Shown here in pieces: positions 13,128 to 25,364 of a stretch of DNA of 64,000 nt. Numbering within the stretch: position 1 is the stretch's first letter; each line of letters begins with the position of its first letter. The notes under the pieces were generated by a model. That model did no database searches and was not told where the DNA came from. It saw nothing but the letters and a program-made list of their open reading frames with translations. This DNA is from Parietaria judaica (Eukaryota > Streptophyta > Magnoliopsida > Rosales > Urticaceae). Where the stretch lies: assembly GCA_954871525.1 (NCBI GenBank), contig OX940865.1, positions 24,350,420 to 24,414,419 on the forward strand. The letters are read 5' to 3'. A program made the position numbers and the translations under genes.

Positions 13128-14365
13128 TTGCTTCATAATCACTATGAAATTATTATATAATATGGTATAAATATACTCAAAGATTAATTAGACTATGTAT
13201 TCACAACATAGTGTTTCACATGGTGTTTTTCCTCGCTTGAAGTTTGTTAATGTCACAAATTCGAGAAGAAAAAAAAAAAGTTATTGTGGGGGCTATAGTA
13301 TTGTATTAATAAATAGAAAATTCGATATTGATGCTTTGTTTAGAATTTAGATAATGATTGGATGTGATAATCATTTCTAAATTTACAGATAAAAATATAT
13401 TTTTCTTTTAGTATTTATTTATTTATTTATTTTTACATTTAATGTATGCTAGTGTCTAATATTGATTATATGTATGTCAAATTTATAATCTTGATTTTAC
13501 CAATTGCGTTCTTGAATTCGTTATATATAATATTACAAATCAATTTTATAATCTTACATTATTTAATCATATAAATTAATCTTAATGAGTCAAAATTGAA
13601 TCATTTTCCCTTTGATATTACCATGATAACTTAAATGAGTTAAATAAGTCAAACACGATTAACATGGATAATAGACATATATACGCGTTTAACACGAGGA
13701 AATAAATAAAACGGGTTTGAACTTATGTAAAATTAATATTAAAAAAATTAAGACATGAGAGGAGACGACATACATGATACGTCAACTATTAATCACCTTG
13801 TAAGTAGAGTAGTAGACCAATGATCTTTGTGTGTCACAAATCACAATCTATTTTTTATATATATATTTTGGTGTGTGTCATATTTTGTTCCTTATATATA
13901 TTGCTTTTTGGTCATATTGACTTTCCATAACATCATGTCAATTCGATAAAAGATATATATCATTGCGATAAACATACTTTTTTCATCTTCCAATAACAAG
14001 GTATATTTCAAAGTTTTTAATTAGTGATTAAATATTCAAAGTTGTTAAAAGCATTTTCGGTTGATATGATCATCTTATGTAGAGGTCAATATATAGTAGT
14101 TTTTTTACACGTGATAACCTCAAATCAATGCTTATTTTTTTTACGTTTTAAGTTTTTCTTGATAAATATTTCAGACATACTGCGGAGAAATATGAGAGAG
14201 ATAAAAAAATGAACGGAAAATGCAAATTTCATGATTTTTTTTTTATATTTAATTAGTGCAAGTTTTTAACTTGCAGAATATATTGTCACACTTTTTTACA
14301 TATTAAGTATTTTTATCGCAATTATCCCATTATAATTACGGAGCACGTAATGTACCGATAATTTA
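13128..14365. other. AT-rich intergenic region
   Basis: Convergent interval between the SPX gene and the minus-strand four-TM gene. It must hold both 3' UTRs. AT-rich with poly-A/T runs; no supported gene or element termini were seen. Confidence 0.5.
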
Positions 14366-14881
14366 CTATACGACTTCGGGTATTGACGTTATTGACGGAC
14401 TAGACCCTGGACTGTTATCTTTATCGAGACTTTGACCAGAATCATGAGCTGAAACACTTTCCTTCTTGGCCGGGCCCACCACTGCACCGTGAGAGCCCCG
14501 GCTCAGCACGAACAAGAACGTGGCCACAACCAGATTTATCGCTAGAAGATCAAAGGGCCGGTCGTAGGCGAGGAGGATGAAGAGGAGAAGCTCCGAAGCG
14601 CTGACTCCAGCAGCGATAAACACGTATGTGCAGTACCTGCGCTGATTCTCCGACGCTGCGACCTTGAGCAGCGCGGCTGTGTAGAGGGACAAGGAGATTA
14701 TGAAGAGCGAGAAGGCACCACGGTTCTCCGTGAAGAGCGACGTGCTTGAGCCCTGATAGCGGACTCCGACGAGGCCGAGCAGCGCTGCGATGAAGAAGCT
14801 GAAAGCCGCGTGGTACTCTTTAGAGTCGGAGCGATGGTGTGCAAGTGTTGTATCACTGATGCTGCAGGGACATGCATGCAT
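14366..14881 (-). CDS. Hypothetical four-TM membrane protein
   Basis: A single open frame of 171 aa with clearly higher GC than its surroundings, which supports a real gene. I do not recognise the family. The protein shows four hydrophobic segments at about residues 24-41, 55-73, 83-103 and 109-125, joined by short loops, then a polar Ser/Lys-rich tail ending SITSIPEVV. This suggests a small integral membrane protein with a soluble C-terminus. The start is uncertain: the ATG at 14881 follows a region containing a CCCTGCAG string that could be a splice acceptor, so an upstream exon is possible. A large inverted repeat lies 28-186 bp upstream of the ATG and could fall in the 5' UTR or promoter. 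Confidence 0.6.
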   Translation of the reverse strand: MHACPCSISDTTLAHHRSDSKEYHAAFSFFIAALLGLVGVRYQGSSTSLFTENRGAFSLFIISLSLYTAALLKVAASENQRRYCTYVFIAAGVSASELLLFILLAYDRPFDLLAINLVVATFLFVLSRGSHGAVVGPAKKESVSAHDSGQSLDKDNSPGSSPSITSIPEVV

Positions 14882-14908
14882 ATTAGTCTTGAGGGTCTGT
14901 TAATTACG

Positions 14909-15067
14909 TGAAATGTTTTTATATATATATATATACACACACAGGGTCGGTCTTGAGCTTGAAGGAGTCGTAGGCGAAGAATAATTTTAGAGTTTTTGAG
15001 ATCCCCAATTACGACTCCTTCGAGCTCAAGACCGACCCTGCGTGTGTGTATATATATATATATTTCA
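14909..15067. repeat. Large near-perfect inverted repeat (foldback, hAT-like CAGGG termini)
   Basis: The left arm at 14909-14972 and the right arm at 15010-15067 are complementary, separated by a loop of about 37 nt. The 31-bp inner core (14942-14972 versus 15010-15040) has one visible mismatch; outside it the complementarity continues through a CA/TG run, an AT run of unequal length and a TGAAAT/ATTTCA pair. The core ends start CAGGGTCGG on both sides, like hAT terminal repeats (YARNG rule). The flanks are complementary rather than directly repeated, so no ordinary target duplication is seen. It could be a foldback MITE or a young inverted duplication able to form hairpin RNA. Confidence 0.75.
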
Positions 15068-15866
15068 TGTTTAAAGTCATGAACCGATAAAAGAGTTCTA
15101 GCAAGCAAGAATGACTAATAATTAAGTACGGATATAACTCCCTATATTTAATGAAATCTCTTTCCTTAAAAAAAAAAAAAGTATGAATCAATGTGATTTT
15201 GAAGCACCGAAAAAAAGAAAATAAACAATAATTAGGGTAAAGTCCTCTAAAAAAGAGGATATTGGCCGTATAAGAACGTATAAAATAGTGTTTTACGACG
15301 GCACAATCTCGTTGTTTGTTTATCACGTATAGATAAGTATTAAATTTTATGATAAATATGTACATAATCCCAACATTAATTAGTACTTGACACGTAATAA
15401 AACAAGCAAACAAACAGGATTTATGCCTCAGCTAAGCACTGCTTAATTTATGAGTAATTATTACAAGGTAGATATCCTATATTTATGGAAGAAAAAAAAA
15501 TTGTGAGCAGAAAATAGCTGAAATTAAGACCTTGCTTCCACTCCGGACATTCGTCTACTTCAAGAACTGTTAATCGTTGATTAGCTCTTTGATAATAAAC
15601 TTTCTATTCTCTTATAATCATGTAAAAAATGTGCATATTTATAAGTCTCGAGACCAAGAATATGGCTTTATTAATTTATAATACTAGATTTGATTTTCGT
15701 AAGCAGACACAAGCCTATGCTGAGCACGCGAAAATCCTATCTCAGTTTGCTCCAAATTGAAATAGAAAATAAGAAAAAGCCACGTACGTACACAGATATA
15801 CAAAAAGATAGAATTGAAGCCTTGAGATTTATAGAACAAGAGATGATAAAAGGAATTGCATGATGC

Positions 15867-15905
<39 letters not shown>

Positions 15906-17215
15906 ATGTTTGTGGTATATGATAAAGGTATATTCATGAGTTTTGGCATCTATTTGATTGCATATGTTTCAATTTCGATGGACATAAATTTCAACTCGGG
16001 TATTCGAAATGATCGCTTAGAACGTACCAAATCGGAAGAATTTTAACTGTTCAAGCGAGACTGTAAATTTATTGCCCAACAATTCGGAAAATTTGTATCA
16101 ACTTAAAAGGTTGACGAAGATTGACATTCGTGCACAAATTGACAATGAAAGAGTATTATCGCATATTAGGTTTCAAATCCAAGCTTTGTACATCAAGTTA
16201 CATAATAGGATGAAATGAATAACGATATAAGTATTATTATTATTATTATTTTTTGCGGTAACATATTTTCAATTTTTTGCAAAACTGGAGTTTTTAATGT
16301 CAACTATTTTTTTTTTGTCCAATTTTCCATCGATTTAATAAAAAATTTAAGTACCATTAAAACACGGACACTTGTCACCTTTAAAAAATCTAAAGAAAAT
16401 TTGTTTTGTATTTCTGGGAAGACTTTAATAAGTCGTTGGGTTTCAAAAGGAGTTTGGTATACAAATGTATTTTATAAAATATCTTATGAGAGTTGTACAA
16501 ATTATTTTCGTGGAAAGTCACGTATGTATATGATATATATGTGAGTGATGCTCGTGTAGGGAGTCCTTAGTCCACAATTATTTTATATTTTATAAATTCT
16601 GTCGTGTGTGTTGCTTGTGCTTACCTCGTGCTTTGAATATTCTCCGTGCCTACAATGAGTACTGATTTTCGTAGAAAAAACTTATTATTTGTTAAAATAA
16701 TGACAATTATTACCTGATTACAATGATCATGTAACTTACGTCATTTCGAACGTAGTATATATATATATATATATATATATTTCATTATCATAATTGGCAA
16801 ATAAATTTAATACGTAATATATATCCGTGTCACAACCAGAGATGCAATTTAAGGGGGGCGGTGGGCCCCTGCGGCTTCCGCCACCGCTGTCAAATTTGTG
16901 GCTCGGCCCGAGAATGCCACCGGAAACATTCTCTGGCCATTAACATTTTGTAGAATCTCTCTCTAAATCCTAAACCCTTTGTTTAAGACATTGACTTATA
17001 AAGACCAAATTATTATTTTTGTGAATGTGCAATCCAAAGTAGCAATTGCAACTTTGAACGACACAGTATTTAATCGAACCAATGCAACATAAGAAATGAC
17101 GTGTCATTCCTTGAACGCAAAACCCGATTTCTCGGGTCAATTAAATAGCAAAAATATTAATTGAATTCCAATTCTAAAATCGTTGAATCGCGTAGCGTAG
17201 AATATCATACCTCTT

Positions 17216-17816
17216 GTTGCGTGCTTGACGATTTTGTCGATGTTGTTCATTTCTTGATCTTCGAGCACAAAGGCTTAATCACCGAGTAAAGCCTCTATCG
17301 GTATACACCTAACGAACGAAACACCAACGAACGTATCTACGTCGAAGGCCGGAGTATCGCCTGATCGATGCTGGTAGAACACCGGCGATATGACGAAGAA
17401 CGGAGTCTCCACAAGTGGAGCTAAAGCGTCGGCGTGAATCCCGAGGAAGGGAGGGGCGTCGGCTAGAGAGAGGGGCGGAGGCTAGGGTTTCTCCATTTTA
17501 ATACTTAGTTTAAGAGGTGGTCTAATCCTCCTTATATAGGGAGAAAAGAATAATTACCATTAATGAGAATTAACACCATTAATGAGAATAAACTCAATTA
17601 ATGTGTATCTCGTATAATCGGTAAGTTTTCTTATATGAAAGATCTATCTTATTAAGAAAATGAATATATATGTAATTAACATATTGAAAAGTCAACTTTA
17701 TTAATTACACACAATTCTATAATCAATACAGTGAATCAATCGCATTAACTCATGTGGGCCCGCAAAGATCCATCCCAATCTTTGGGTATATACTTATACC
17801 GCAAAGGTTCTAACAA
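17216..17816 (-). mobile_element. LTR-like segment of a Ty1/copia-type element
   Basis: Read on the minus strand, the segment starts TGTTAGAACCTTTGCGGTAT and runs through a TATA-like CCCTATATAAGGAGG (about 17535) to a leader with AAACCCTAGCC, then a possible CA end near 17214-17220. TG...CA borders, an internal TATA box and the recognisable copia-type start support an LTR. No primer-binding site, polyprotein, second LTR or clear target duplication was found, so it may be a solo LTR or a decayed end. The left border is approximate. Confidence 0.4.
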
Positions 17817-18289
17817 AAATATCGGTAACAGCCCGGAGTACTACCGGAGAAGATGAATCGAGCCTATTACTCGCCCCGTACTTAAGTGCGTCAAGTGCGC
17901 TTACAAACAACATGCCTCCACACTTGACACTACCATTAGGAATTAACTCAATCATAATTACTCATCACTGCAGTTTTACTTACATACTACAAACTCAAAC
18001 TCGTCGTGTTTAATCTACGTGAGACTCTTTTTCAACACAAGTATTTTCAACACGTGTACTTTGTCCTATTTCGTACAAAATTCCAACATATTATACTCGA
18101 TCTCCGAGAATCTTAGATCCAACAAATTACAGTGATTATAATACAAGAAAGAATCTTAAAATGTGTTTGACCATTCATGATCTAGCTGTAAAGAGTATTG
18201 AACTACCTCGAGCCCCGAATGAAACTATGTATATGTTTCTTTGCGCCAAACGTAGGTAGAAAATAACATTACGTGTATGCGAAACACAT

Positions 18290-19997
18290 ATGGAGAAAAA
18301 CACAACACAAGCTCAGATTGAGCTTGTCACCGAACATCCCAAAGACAATAACTCATTCAAGTCAAAAGCTCGGATCTTAACCAAATCCCACGTGGGTTAT
18401 TTCAGGATCAGCTTCTCCCTCTCCCTCTGCAGCCAAGCTTTGCTCTGGAAAATCTTGATCTCCAGCCCCAATGACGGCTTGCATGCATCGAGGAAGGCTA
18501 TCGGTTTCGTTCCGCAGATAGCTCTGAGCTTCCTCTGGTCGTTGGCGCTCCTCACTCTGGCGTCGCAGTCGGTTCTGTACGCGCTCCGGTGCGTCCTTCA
18601 CTTCGACATGGTTAAGGCCGAGTTCGTGCACCACATCGGAGTGAACTACCTCTTTGCTCCATGGATCGCGTGGCTTCTGTTGCTTCAATCCTCACCGTTT
18701 ATTGCCCCGGAAAGCGGGTGGTACCGATCACTGTGGTGGGTGTTTGCAGCGCCGGTTGTGGCGCTCGACATCAAGATCTACGGGCAGTGGTTGACAGAGG
18801 GGAAGCGGTTTCTCTGGTCGGTGGCAAACCCGACGAGCCAGCTGTCAGTGATCGGGAATCAGGTGGCTGCGCGTGGGGCGGCACAGATGGGGTGGAAGGA
18901 GACCGCGGTGTGCATGTTCTCGCTGGGAATGGCGCATTATCTCGTGCTCTTCGTCACGCTATATCAGCGTTTACCGGGGAACAATGCCCTTCCTTCCACA
19001 CTTAAGCCAGTAATTTGTTCTTGTTCATCGGTGCACCGAGCATGGCCAGCTTAGCTTGGAAATCCATTTCCGGCGAGTTCGACTGCACCTCCAAGATGCT
19101 CTTCTTCCTCTCTCTCTTTCTCTTCACGTCCCTGGTACATTTTAGTTTAATAAAAGTTTATAAATAAACATTTTAATTAATGATATTTTTTGTAAGTAAT
19201 TCAAACAAATAACTCTTTAGCAATTTATTTTATATGTAGTTTAATAATGTATGAAGTTATGAACTAATAATTAACTTTAGTTTTAAAAATTAAGACTTTA
19301 GATATAGTAGAGGAAATTTAGCAAAACTGAACTAATAATTTTCCTTACATTTGATAACCTATTATATGAAACTATAGAAATAAATTTGTAAGAAACTACA
19401 GGTCAAACAAAAATTTTGAGAAAAAAAACACCAAAAATCATGTACCTTAAAATATATAGAGTTATAGAAATCTAAAATATCAATTGTAATACACATACAC
19501 CTTTATAAAAGTGTGATGAAATACATTTCAGCACTCTATTAATTATACTATAAGCTAATCATCTTACTCTTCAAAGCATCTTAATTATAAATAATTCCAC
19601 TCCAAATAACCATGAATAAAGCGGTGATATTAGTAAGTACCATCAAGAAGTTCTATCTTAAAATTAATTGACAGATATTGAAATAATTAATAACTTTACA
19701 AACTTTATTTTAATCAAGTCCCGCAACAACCTTTGACATGTTTCGAGGCCGATCGAGGTTGTTTAGAAAAGCGACGAGGAAGTTCAACGTGGCGTGGTGG
19801 GCTTACTCGTTCCTGTTGACGGTGCTGGCATTGGCTGCCGCCGAATACGAAGAAGAAGTGAAGAACGGGATAGCCGTGCACTCATGCTGCTTCTATCTGC
19901 ACTGTCATTTTTGGTTTCTCTGATTTTAGTGTTCATCACTGTGCTTCATTCCAATACTCACACTAATTCGCGTCCCCTAAACATTCTTGTTACTTAA
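18290..19997 (+). pseudogene. S-type anion channel SLAH1/SLAH4-like, frameshifted
   Basis: Exon 1 (about 18290-19134) encodes the SLAC1-family ten-helix channel core: HVGYFRISFSLSLCSQALLW, HHIGVNYLFAPWIAWLL, VALDIKIYGQWLTEGKRFL, NQVAARGAAQMGWKE and MFSLGMAHYLVLFVTLYQRL. After LPSTLKPV (about 19009) the frame slips and the conserved FLFIGAPSMASLAWKSISG continues in another frame, as after loss of one base. Exon 2 (about 19720-19997) carries RKATRKFNVAWWAYSFLLTV, then slips again after GIAV (about 19880), where LMLLLSALSFLVSLILV continues in another frame. The exon junction phases also do not join cleanly. Intact homologues move chloride/nitrate across the root plasma membrane. At least two frameshifts suggest a pseudogene; assembly indels are the alternative. 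Confidence 0.8.
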
Positions 19998-22982
19998 TTA
20001 ATTCCTTATTCAATACCATAGTTGTCTCAGATTTTTTTTTAGTAAATAGTAATGAACTATTTTTACTTTTTCTTTCTTACTCTTTTGGTGCATTATACCC
20101 AATGACGATCTAGGATACAAATTCCGAGAAGCTAATTATGAATGATAAAAATAATTTGAAAAATAAAATTTTGAGAATAAAAATAAAATAAAATAAATTT
20201 AGAATTTAGAAATTATATTTTTTCTAAAAAAGGTTAACGTACGAAAGGTACAACCCCTTTATAATAATTGTATATCCAAAAATAGTGATAAATAAATTTT
20301 ATATTTGTTTATTTATCTTTCAATCATTATTTAGAATAGTTTTACCGAAAAGGAAAAATTGGCCAAAGGGCCCTTTGTTCCTATACACAGACAATTAGAA
20401 ATAATTTGTATAATACAAATCTTTTTAATAGTAGTATCCCATCTGATCGTACCATAATCTTTGAACAATTTGTTAAAAAACATAAAGAAGAAGGCATTAT
20501 TAGGGATGTCATGTCAGTATTCCTTCTTCGAGCTAAAGTTGAGCTTGATTTCATTCTCGAACCAGCAAGTACAAATTAAGTAGAATGTCAATAATATATA
20601 TTGAATTATATGGTAACATAATAATTCATGTCTAGCTTCATCAAAAGATGCATAGTACGACTTGTCGTTTGAGGCGAGTAAGAACATGAACGGTCTCACC
20701 TTGATCTAAGTGCGTTTGTTTTTCTTAAACATCTCAAACACATCTTAATACACCACTATAAAATCCAAGCCACTAAACTCTAAACCCTAATATGCGACTG
20801 CGACACAGCTGCTCTCTTTCAAGGATAACAATTGGTACAACACTTGATGCCCAACTCAAGAAATTTATTCAGACTGCTTAATTTATGTTCTTTTTGGTTT
20901 GTATGTGTCTGTTTCTGTCGTTGGGCTATAATTATGTGTTTCTTCGTTCATGATTAAACAAGGTTTTATAGTGTGAACACGCATAGAAAATTGTTAAATT
21001 ACAGAAAAAATAATTGTTTATGTGCTGGTAGTTAATTAGATTCACTGGGTTGAGTACGTCATCTAGGCCGATTTTTTGGTATCTCTAAACGAGGGACATT
21101 TTTGGAATTACTATTCATAAAGATTGCGATATAATAGAGAATATCCGTTCAAACAAAATTAGTCCTTTTGAAGTCATTCAAGAATTGTGAAAAAGATTGC
21201 GAAATACTAGACAATATCATCACACAATTGATTTGCTTTGTTAATAATATGAATTTTTCATAATCTTTTCAGGATATATTAAGAGAAATCGGAGTCCACA
21301 TCAAACATTGTGTTTGATTATATTGCCCTCAAATAAAGCATTTTTTTAACTTTTAAGTAAAGGTTTTTTATGTAAATATGTGGACTGTTCTTTAATATCA
21401 TGTTTCTAAGGTTAATTTTCTATCATTTGAACATATTTACATGAAATTTAAATAGACGTTTATATGCTTAATTATTTTGTACTGGTACAGACGATGTTTT
21501 CGACTCGGTTATGTACCAAAGACTACATAGATTGGAGTTTCCACACGGCTGAAATAAATTTGAGCTAGACGTTCCTCCATGACATCTCAATATATTCCGA
21601 TTCTTTTGGGGAACAAAATATGAGGAAGAAGTTAAAATTATCGTCTCACCAGGATAGCGATGAAAGGATGCGAGCATTAGTTGAGTTGTTGATGACATCA
21701 AAGGAGTGCATGGCAAAACTAGATGAATTTGAATGGAGAGAGTCTTTACATTCAACGGTTGTTTTTTTTTTTTTTTTTGAAGAGAGTTATAGAAAAGCAT
21801 TAATGTTCAAGGAAGATATTAACACTTTGAAAAACTATGATGGTGTTTTTTTTTTCCTTCTGTCATGAACAAGCATATCTTTCTTTTGTTACGAACAAGT
21901 ATCTTTATATTAATTTTTTGTCATGATAAAATATATTTTGTGCCATGAACTAATATATTAGATAATTTGATAACAATAACATGTAGTCTTTGGTTATATA
22001 GTAGATAAATTATCAATGCTTTAAGTTAAATTCTTCAAATCCATAATTAAAATAATCAATATGTAATTGGGCATTTGGGCCTATTTGGCACATCTTAATT
22101 TTTACAAAATTTGTTTTTAGTTTTAGTTTAAAAAACAAACTATTTTTGAAAAAAATGGCAGGTGTTTGGTAAATTGTATATAAAACAGTTGTTGTTGGTA
22201 ACAAAAACTGTTTTAGTGTTTGGTAAAAAAAATTATTTAGGCTTAAAAGTCTAAAATTATATTTTTATTTTTAGAAAGAAAAAAAAAGCTACAGATCCTA
22301 GCTTTTACAATTCATGAACAAAAATTCAAAATCGATTTTGTGTTTTTTGAAAAAACAATTTTGCCTAACACCTGAATAGCGGTTAAGTTTATTTTAAAAA
22401 CAAAAACAAGGCTAAATAAGTTGTGCCAAACGCACCCAGCTATATAAAATTTATTTTCCATCAAAAAATATATTTAGATGCTCTAAAGATAATCCAACAG
22501 ACAAAATTCAATCATTCAAAATAATAATAAAAATTAATACTCAGACAGATTGAAACGATTTAGTCTTAATGTAAACAGATTCGTTTGAAGTGTTCTGTTT
22601 TTCAAAAAGCTGAATTCAAAAAAATAAATATAACAATAAATTATATCCTCACATAAAATGTGTAAAATGATATAATACAATACATAACTATAATTAGATT
22701 TAGACCAGCTTTTTTTAAATAAACATTTTGTTGACATTAACTAGTAGCGAGGAGGAAAAAGACAAAAATACCCACGTAATTGAACGAACCGCAAGAAGGA
22801 ACCGGAGGATAGAATAGAACCAAGCCTGGGGTCAAAAGAGAGACAAAACAGCCTCTGTCCCACGTTGTTGCTTTCTCTCTCTAACTTCCAAACTCCTCTC
22901 CAAAACTCTCCCTCTCTCTCTCTCCGTCGCCGGAGAACCGCTTTTCCTCGCCGGAGAACCGCTCGGCGGTCAATCAGGAGAG
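19998..22982. other. AT-rich intergenic region
   Basis: About 3 kb between the SLAH-like pseudogene and the VAP27 gene. It has poly-A/T runs and only short ORFs. The frame at 21620-21868 (RMRALVELLMTSKECMAKLD) looks faintly protein-like but ends in homopolymer-encoded residues and matches no family I know. The last 150 bases are CT-rich and hold two copies of a TCGCCGGAGAACCGCT 16-mer, a typical 5' leader of the next gene. Confidence 0.45.
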
Positions 22983-24805
22983 ATGAATGCAGGCGAGCTT
23001 CTTAGCATCGAGCCTCAGGAGCTTCAATTCCCCTGTAACTCTCTTCTTCTTCTTCTTCTTCTTCTTCTTCTTCTTCGTCTCTCTCTCTCTCTTTCAGATT
23101 CGCTCTTTCGATTCTCGAAAGAATCGAGCTGATCGAAAGGCCTCTTTTCGAATTTCTTAATCTCAGATCCGAATTATATTTTCTCGATTATTGATTTTTG
23201 TTTTTTTCTTCCTGTTCTTTATAATCGCGAAGTTGAATTGAGGAAGCAGATCTCGTGTTCTCTTCAGCTCTTGAACAAAAGCGACAAATATGTTGCTTTC
23301 AAGGTAATTTCGTCTCGCTCTGCGCAGTCGATTTCGCTGTTGATTTGCTGATTTGAAGATCGGAAAACCTAATTTGGGGGTAAAAATTATTGGGGATTTT
23401 TTGTTTTCAGGTGAAGACGACGAATCCGAAGAAGTATTGCGTTCGGCCTAACACTGGGGTTGTGTTGCCCAGGTCTACTTGCGATGTCATTGGTAAAGCC
23501 ACGAGCTTTTTTTGCTGATCGTGATGTGATTGATTGTGATTTTTTTCGTTCGATTTCGTCCTTTTGTTTATTGAATTCGCTGAATGGGGATTGTTCTGTT
23601 TAGTGACAATGCAAGCCCAGAAGGAGGCGCCGATCGATATGCAATGCAAGGACAAGTTCCTGCTTCAGAGCGTCGTAGCGAACGCCGGTGCAACGGCCAA
23701 AGACGTCACTCCAGAGATGGTTGGTTACAGAAAATTAATGGGTAGCGTAGCTTAAATGTAAACATATATTTTTATATATATTGATTAATGTTTATTTTAT
23801 TTTTTTGGTTTTCAGTTTAGTAAAGAATCGGGGCATCTTGTCGAAGAGTGTAAATTGAGGGTCCTGTATGTCGCTCCGCCTCGGCCACCATCTCCGGTTC
23901 GTGAAGGATCGGAGGAAGGCTCGTCACCGAGGGCTTCGATATCCGACAACTGGGCTCCTAACACTTCGGATTTCAGTATAACTGTGAGTGATTGGCGTAT
24001 TTAGCAGTGGCTAGTTTTGTTCAAATTGAGGATGATTTCTGAGGATTGTGCGTTTTATGCATTGTAGGCTACAAGAGCGTCTGTGGAGCGAACTGGCGGA
24101 GTCGATGCGGAAAATTCGTCTGAGGTATTTTTGCTTTGTTTATTATGTTCCGATTTCACTTTTTTCTCGAGCTGCATCAGTGACCTTTGTCTTATATTTC
24201 CATTTTTTTTGTTTATTTGCGTGCCGATACTAAGAGAATGTTATCTGGAGACGTTTTAGATTTCGACTTGCATCGATCGAGTTTTGATTGAAATACGTTT
24301 TACTTCACCTATTTGCTACTATAATTAGTAGAGTTGCAGTAGAATTGGTCGTCGCAGTATACGCTTCTGTTTTACATTTTACAATGCCATATATTCCGTT
24401 ATCTTCAACTTTTTGTTTGATGTGTCGACTTGTGTTCTAAACTGTCGAATCTTTATAGTAGTGCTTGTTCGTCGTAACATTGGGTGAGAATATTTTTTGT
24501 TACTTCAGGCTAAGTCTATCATCGCGAAGCTGACCGAGGAGAAAAACAGCGTGATTCAGCAAAATAGCAAGCTTCAGCAAGAACTGGTAATAGATTTCTC
24601 CTTTGTGCATATATATTGAATAGGATAGATAGAAAATGGTTGATGAAGTCAAAGGGACATATTAAAACTACATTGATACTACTCTAATCCGCAGGAACTT
24701 TTGAGGCGCGAAAGTGGCGGAAATCGGAGCAGCGTCCCATTTATGTATGTGATTATCATCGGTTTGATCGGCCTTATTTTCGGGTACCTTTTGAAGAGGA
24801 CGTGA
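22983..24805 (+). CDS. VAP27: Vesicle-associated protein, VAP27-1/1-2 type (MSP domain, tail-anchored)
   Basis: Exons 22983-23034, 23233-23303, 23411-23492, 23604-23719, 23816-23983, 24068-24124, 24509-24586 and 24695-24805; all GT-AG and in phase, giving 244 aa, normal for plant VAP27. The MSP domain covers about residues 5-128, with KTTNPKKYCVRPNTGVVLPR forming the conserved FFAT/phospholipid-binding face. A Ser/Pro-rich linker follows, then a coiled coil (about 183-212, AKSIIAKLTEEKNSVIQQNS onward) and a C-terminal membrane anchor (about 222-240, MYVIIIGLIGLIFGYLL). The family sits on the ER at ER-plasma membrane contact sites and binds FFAT-motif partners, lipids and actin-linked NET3C. 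A CTT microsatellite lies just inside intron 1. The gene looks intact. Confidence 0.93.
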
Positions 24806-25364
24806 CTTTGGAGTGTTGCTTCTCGCGTTTTATCATCGGCGTGCCGGGATTAAGAAAATGATGTGTAAAAACCTGAAGCAATTTTAATTGTGTGGTTGGT
24901 TGACTTTGTTGTATTTGATTAGAGAACATCCAATTGTGTGACCCTTTTTTATTTACTTAATTTTATTAGCCGGCATTGACATTCCTCAGTCTTCCTTTAT
25001 GCTTTTTTAGTGTATACACAAGAATCTAATTAATTTTGATTAATTAAAGCTTTCACATTATCTCAATTTTAATTAACATGATTATATTATTCTTTTAAAA
25101 TAATACAATTTTTAGTCTCAATTATATTAATTTATAAAAAAAATTAAAGTACTAGAAAATGTATAGAGGAAATAATTAGAATATGATAGTGGTAAGAACT
25201 AAGAAGAGTAAACAAACATAATTTGAATGTTATCTTATTAAAGTGCTCTTGAAATGTGATAATATTCAAGTACAATCCATAATCATGAACTTGTAAATTT
25301 AAGGCAAAAGAAATAAGCATAATATAAAATCCTGCAACATTAGCCATCATTGATCTTCATAGCC
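24806..25364. other. Convergent intergenic region
   Basis: About 560 bp of AT-rich DNA between the stop codons of the VAP27 gene and the minus-strand EF-hand gene. It must hold both 3' UTRs; no other feature was seen. Confidence 0.5.

Larger units (their letters stand above)
14882..18289. other. Intergenic region with repeat debris
   Basis: Apart from the inverted repeat (14909-15067) and the LTR-like stretch (17216-17816), this is AT-rich DNA with AT arrays near 15871-15902 and 16757-16781. A GC-rich patch at about 16850-16930 (GGGGGGCGGTGGGCCCC) looks like part of a transposon, but its ends were not found. The last few hundred bases precede the SLAH-like reading frame. Confidence 0.45.
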
